Shown one piece after another: positions 61,360 to 64,000 of a DNA stretch of 64,000 bases (its first letter is position 1; each line of letters opens with the position of its first letter). The notes under the pieces were generated by a model, which was not told the origin of the DNA, searched no databases, and saw only the letters and a program-made list of their open reading frames with translations. This DNA comes from Geodermatophilus amargosae. GTDB lineage: Bacteria; Actinomycetota; Actinomycetes; Mycobacteriales; Geodermatophilaceae. The DNA lies in the NCBI RefSeq assembly GCF_900116515.1, contig NZ_FPBA01000001.1, positions 248,001 to 312,000 of the forward strand. Reading direction: 5' to 3'. A program made the translations under genes and the position numbers.

Positions 61360-61782
61360 TCAGCCGCGGACCTCGCCGTAGGTGTGCTCGGGGAGAAAGC
61401 GGACGACGAGCCTCCGGTCGGCCACCATCGCCCTGCGGTGGTCGTCCCAGTCCTCGTGCTCGCCGGAGATGCCGCGGTAGTAGGCCACGAGTTCCTCGAC
61501 CGTCGCGTCGTGCGGCTCGGCGGCGACCGGGGTGAGCTCCGCGGTGCCCTCCACGGCCACCCACGACCAGAAGTCGTCCGACGACACGTGCAGGGTGACC
61601 CGCGGGTCCCGCTGCAGGTTGCGGGTCTTGGCCCGGTCGGCGGTCACCGAGCCCCGGAACAGCCGCTGCTGCGGGTCGTAGGCGTAGCCGACGTCGGACA
61701 GCTGCGGCCGGCCGTCGCCCTTGACCGTGGCCAGCACGCCCCAGCGGTGCTCCGCGAGGAAGGCCAGGTGGCGGTCGTTCAC
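61360..61782 (-). CDS. PPOX-class (F420/FMN-binding split-barrel) protein
   Basis: 140 residues from GTG 61782, overlapping the stop of the pirin gene as GTGA. Split barrel: HLAFLAEHRWGVLATVKGDGRPQLSDVGYAYDPQQRLFRGSVTADRAKTRNLQRDPRVTLHVSSDDFWSWVAVEGTAEL is the core of the family, with the TADRAKTRNLQRDPRV cofactor-binding stretch. FDR-type actinobacterial members use F420H2 to reduce a range of compounds; others bind FMN. The choice of cofactor is not decided by what I can see. Confidence 0.87.
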   Translation of the reverse strand: MNDRHLAFLAEHRWGVLATVKGDGRPQLSDVGYAYDPQQRLFRGSVTADRAKTRNLQRDPRVTLHVSSDDFWSWVAVEGTAELTPVAAEPHDATVEELVAYYRGISGEHEDWDDHRRAMVADRRLVVRFLPEHTYGEVRG

Positions 61783-62750
61783 CGCACCCGCCCGCGCGCC
61801 TTGAGCGGCACCGGCGGCAACGCCGGCGCGAGCTGCCGCTGGTCCTCGGAGAACCCCGCGACGACGCCGAACCGTGCGTCGCCGTCGTTCCACCGCTCGG
61901 CGTACTCGGTGACCTCCTCACCGGAGCGGCCCACGAAGTTCCACCACATGACCAGCCGCTCCTCGAACGGCTCGCCGCCGAGCAGCAGCAGCTTCACGGG
62001 CGCCTCGGTCCGGATCCGCACCGACCGCCGGCCGGTGCCGAGGTAGACCATCGCCCCGTGCGCCAGCGGCGCGCCCTCGACGTCGGCCCCGCCGGAGGCA
62101 CCGAGCAGCGCGTGCTCGAAGTCCGGCTCCAGGGGCACCTCGACGTCGGCCCCGGCGGCCAGGTCGAGGTCCACCCCGACGATCGGCGTGTGCGCGGTCC
62201 CCGGCGAGACCGCGCCACCGAGCCTGCCCATCAGCACCGTCGCGGTCAGCCCGTCGGAGGTGAAGCCGGGCAGGGTCATGTGGTGCTCGAAGGCCGGTGC
62301 GGTGTCCCGGGCGGCGTCGGGCAGGGCCACCCACAGCTGGGCGCCGTGCAGGAACCGCGGGTGCGGCACCGGCGACTGCTCGGAGTGCGCGATGCCGTGC
62401 CCCGCCGTCATGAGCGCGAGCTGGCCGGGGCCGAAGGTGACGTCGCTGCCGAGGGAGTCGCGGTGGTGCACGCTGCCCTGCAGCAGCCAGGACACCGTCT
62501 GCAGCCCGGTGTGCGGGTGCGGCGTCACCTGCATCCCGGAGGTCGCGGCGACGTCGTCGGGACCGTAGTGGTCCACGAACGCCCAGGCGCCGACCATCCG
62601 GCGGCCCAGCGTCGGCAGCAGGCGCCGCACCGGCGTCCCCTCGCCCAGCACCACCTCCTTGGCGGGCAGCAGGTCGAGGGCGGGGCCGGCGGCCGTGCCG
62701 TCGAGGCCGCCGATGTCCCGGGCGGCCGGGCGCGGCGAGGGATCGCTCAT
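61779..62750 (-). CDS. Pirin-family protein, copy 1
   Basis: 323 residues from ATG 62750. Bicupin of the pirin type: VRRLLPTLGRRMVGAWAFVDHYGPDDV, then the metal site block TPHPHTGLQTVSWLLQGSVHHRDSLGSDVTFGPGQLALMTAGHGIAHSEQSP, with two His in HPHTG, one in HHRDS and Glu/His near GHGIAHSE. FLHGAQLWVALPD follows. The second half ends LLLGGEPFEERLVMWWNFVGRSGEEV, typical of pirins. The family includes quercetinase-like dioxygenases. 10 bp after the other pirin gene. Confidence 0.9.
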   Translation of the reverse strand: MSDPSPRPAARDIGGLDGTAAGPALDLLPAKEVVLGEGTPVRRLLPTLGRRMVGAWAFVDHYGPDDVAATSGMQVTPHPHTGLQTVSWLLQGSVHHRDSLGSDVTFGPGQLALMTAGHGIAHSEQSPVPHPRFLHGAQLWVALPDAARDTAPAFEHHMTLPGFTSDGLTATVLMGRLGGAVSPGTAHTPIVGVDLDLAAGADVEVPLEPDFEHALLGASGGADVEGAPLAHGAMVYLGTGRRSVRIRTEAPVKLLLLGGEPFEERLVMWWNFVGRSGEEVTEYAERWNDGDARFGVVAGFSEDQRQLAPALPPVPLKARGRVR

Positions 62751-62760
62751 GACCGGTTTC

Positions 62761-63759
62761 CTACTCCTGTCCGGTCTCGCCGCGCACCGCGCCGTGCGGG
62801 GTGTCGCCGTAGGCTGCGGGGATGCTGCCGAGCCGGCCGGCCTGGAAGTCGGTGAAGGCGTCGAGCACCTCCTGCCGGGTGTTCATGACGAACGGCCCGT
62901 ACATGGCGATCGGCTCGCGGATCGGGCGGCCGCCGAGGACGACGACGTCGAGCGCCGGCGTCCGCGACTCCTGGCGCACCGCGCCGCGCACCGTCACGGT
63001 GTCGCCGGGGCCGAGGACGGCGAGCTGCCCGGTGTTCACCGGAGCCCCGTCGATGCCCACCGAGCCGGCGCCGGAGAGCACGTAGACCAGCGCGTTGAAC
63101 GACGGGTCCCACGGCAGGTCGAGCGTCGCGCCGGGGGAGACGGTGGCGTGCACCATCGCCATCGGCGTGTACGTCGAGCCCGGCCCGCGGTGCCCCGCGA
63201 CGTCGCCGGCGATCACCCGGAGGAACGCCCCGGCGTCGGGGCTGGCCAGCAGGACCGACCGGTCGGCGCGCAGGTCCTGGTAGCGCGGCTGCGCCCACTT
63301 CTGTGCCTGCGGCAGGTTGACCCACAGCTGCAGGCCGTGGAACAGCCCGCCGCTGACCACGAGGTGCTCCGGCGGCCGCTCGATGTGCAGGACGCCGCCG
63401 CCGGCGGTCATCCACTGCGTGTCGCCGTCGCTGATGGTGCCGCCGCCACCGTGGGAGTCGGCGTGCTCGAAGGTGCCGTCGATGATGTAGGTGACGGTCT
63501 CGAAGCCGCGGTGCGGGTGCCACGAGGTGCCCTTGGGCTCACCGGGCGCGTACTCGACCTCGCCCATCTGGTCCATGTGCAGGAACGGGTCGAGGTCGCG
63601 CAGGTCGACGCCGGCGAAGGCGCGGCGCACCGGGAAGCCCTCGCCCTCGAAGCCCGACGGCGCGGTGGTGACCGAGCGGGTGCGGCGGCGGACGGTCCCG
63701 GGCGCCGGCAGCGGCACGCGGGCCAGGGTGGTGGTGTCCTCGACGGTGACGGCGGGCAT
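62761..63759 (-). CDS. Pirin-family protein, copy 2
   Basis: 332 residues from ATG 63759, with GGGAGG upstream. FPVRRAFAGVDLRDLDPFLHMDQMGEVEYAPGEPKGTSWHPHRGFETVTYIIDGTFEHADSHGGGGTISDGDTQWMTAGGGVLHIERP is the metal-binding cupin (HPHRG, HADSHG, GGGVLHIE), with the usual Glu partly altered. GLQLWVNLPQAQK follows and IREPIAMYGPFVMNTRQEVLDAFTDFQAG closes. First gene of a pirin-pirin-PPOX operon. A palindrome sits between its -10 box and ribosome site. Confidence 0.9.
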   Translation of the reverse strand: MPAVTVEDTTTLARVPLPAPGTVRRRTRSVTTAPSGFEGEGFPVRRAFAGVDLRDLDPFLHMDQMGEVEYAPGEPKGTSWHPHRGFETVTYIIDGTFEHADSHGGGGTISDGDTQWMTAGGGVLHIERPPEHLVVSGGLFHGLQLWVNLPQAQKWAQPRYQDLRADRSVLLASPDAGAFLRVIAGDVAGHRGPGSTYTPMAMVHATVSPGATLDLPWDPSFNALVYVLSGAGSVGIDGAPVNTGQLAVLGPGDTVTVRGAVRQESRTPALDVVVLGGRPIREPIAMYGPFVMNTRQEVLDAFTDFQAGRLGSIPAAYGDTPHGAVRGETGQE

Positions 63760-63773
63760 GGCCGGCCTCCCTT

Positions 63774-63801
63774 GTTGAGCTCTCAACCAGTGGTGACCGT
63801 A
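63774..63801 (-). promoter_or_regulatory. Promoter and operator-like palindrome before the pirin operon
   Basis: On the minus strand TACGGT (63801-63796) looks like a -10 box. Downstream is GTTGAG-AG-CTCAAC (63787-63774), a perfect 6-bp palindrome with 2-bp centre, placed in the early leader before GGGAGG. The form is like a MarR- or HxlR-type site. Binding is not shown. Confidence 0.55.
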
Positions 63802-63836
63802 GCACCGCGGAGGTCCCCGGTGTTCCCGATCGGACC

Positions 63837-63868
63837 CCGGTGGCAGAGATGGCCATCTCTGCCACCGG
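63837..63868 (-). terminator. Perfect 32-bp palindrome (terminator)
   Basis: CCGGTGGCAGAGATGG and its exact complement abut without a spacer. It lies 4 bp past the stop of the gene at the right edge in its direction of transcription. Confidence 0.75.
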
Positions 63869-63872
63869 TGGG

Positions 63873-64000
63873 TCAGGAGGCGCGCTCGGCCAGGTCGCCG
63901 GCGACGGCCGGCGGGCCGTGCTCGGCGATGAGCGCGGTGTTGGCCACCTCGGCGTCGTCGAGGTGGACGGCGTCACGCGGGTCGGTGGTGTCGAGCATCC
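63873..64000 (-). CDS. Unrecognised protein, cut by right edge (or 41-residue small protein)
   Basis: Only the end is visible: a frame stopping at 63873 and reading LDTTDPRDAVHLDDAEVANTALIAEHGPPAVAGDLAERAS. An ATG at 63998 would make it a 41-residue protein, but the window ends 2 bp further, so a longer gene entering from the right is as likely. Codon bias is as for real genes. A hairpin terminator follows. No family is recognised from this fragment. Confidence 0.45.
   Translation of the reverse strand, partial: MLDTTDPRDAVHLDDAEVANTALIAEHGPPAVAGDLAERAS

Noticed and set aside
1..64000. CRISPR array, insertion sequence, prophage or toxin-antitoxin system
   Set aside because: No spaced direct repeats, transposase or integrase motifs, phage genes or paired small genes were found on either strand.

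Overview
The window is chromosomal DNA from a high-GC Gram-positive actinobacterium. The third codon position is almost always G or C, GTG and TTG starts are common, and several actinobacterial markers are present: a DUF2630 protein, a tRNA-adenosine-deaminase-associated protein next to tadA, a short SRP RNA, and dnaX-ybaB-recR in order. The overall gene set suggests Geodermatophilaceae (Blastococcus/Geodermatophilus/Modestobacter). That placement is inference from family content, not from a marker-gene tree.

Left part (1-22.3 kb), mixed accessory and regulatory genes: a glycosyltransferase-deacetylase fusion cut by the left edge; a stand-alone adenylation-thiolation-thioesterase (A-T-TE) synthetase followed by a secreted lipase; a PHP/PolX-like protein with a DoxX protein; small membrane and secreted proteins in a patch of lower GC; a PAP2-lipid kinase fusion; a CGNR regulator divergent from an MFS exporter across a clear palindrome; tRNA-Ser(GCT) and tRNA-Arg(ACG); a second A-T-TE synthetase paralogous to the first and bracketed by two near-identical hairpin repeats; a frameshifted double-MerR regulator; an amino-acid permease coupled to a stress protein; an FMN oxidase; an anchored surface protein; and a MarR regulator.

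Centre (22.3-32.9 kb), a tightly overlapping surface-glycan operon: four glycosyltransferase genes, the first fused to a GmhB-type phosphatase, then gmhA, bifunctional hldE and a second GT9 glycosyltransferase. Together these encode the route from sedoheptulose-7-phosphate to ADP-D-glycero-D-manno-heptose and several enzymes to transfer sugars. Opposite it lie a solute-binding/VWA protein and a UDP-glucuronate decarboxylase (UDP-xylose synthase). This is the most distinctive part of the window.

33-43.9 kb: a complete branched-chain amino-acid ABC operon (livG-livF-livH-livM-binding protein) divergent from a PucR regulator; DUF2630; a coupled thioesterase-prephenate dehydrogenase pair; and a chain of overlapping genes (O-methyltransferase, TadA-associated protein, HAD hydrolase, tadA) ending in tRNA-Ser(CGA).

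43.9-51.7 kb: a Ser/Thr kinase, tRNA-Ser(GGA), an EamA exporter, the SRP RNA, a YceI protein, and the housekeeping set dnaX-ybaB-recR.

51.9-64 kb: a five-gene dipeptide/nickel-type ABC operon with a strong hairpin between the binding-protein gene and the permease genes; a Rieske protein; a TPM-domain protein with a glycine-rich tail; a VOC protein; a PPOX-type flavoprotein; two tandem pirins with an operator-like palindrome in front; and a gene cut by the right edge. No insertion sequence, integrase, prophage or CRISPR array is seen. No stretch above 300 bp is without a gene.
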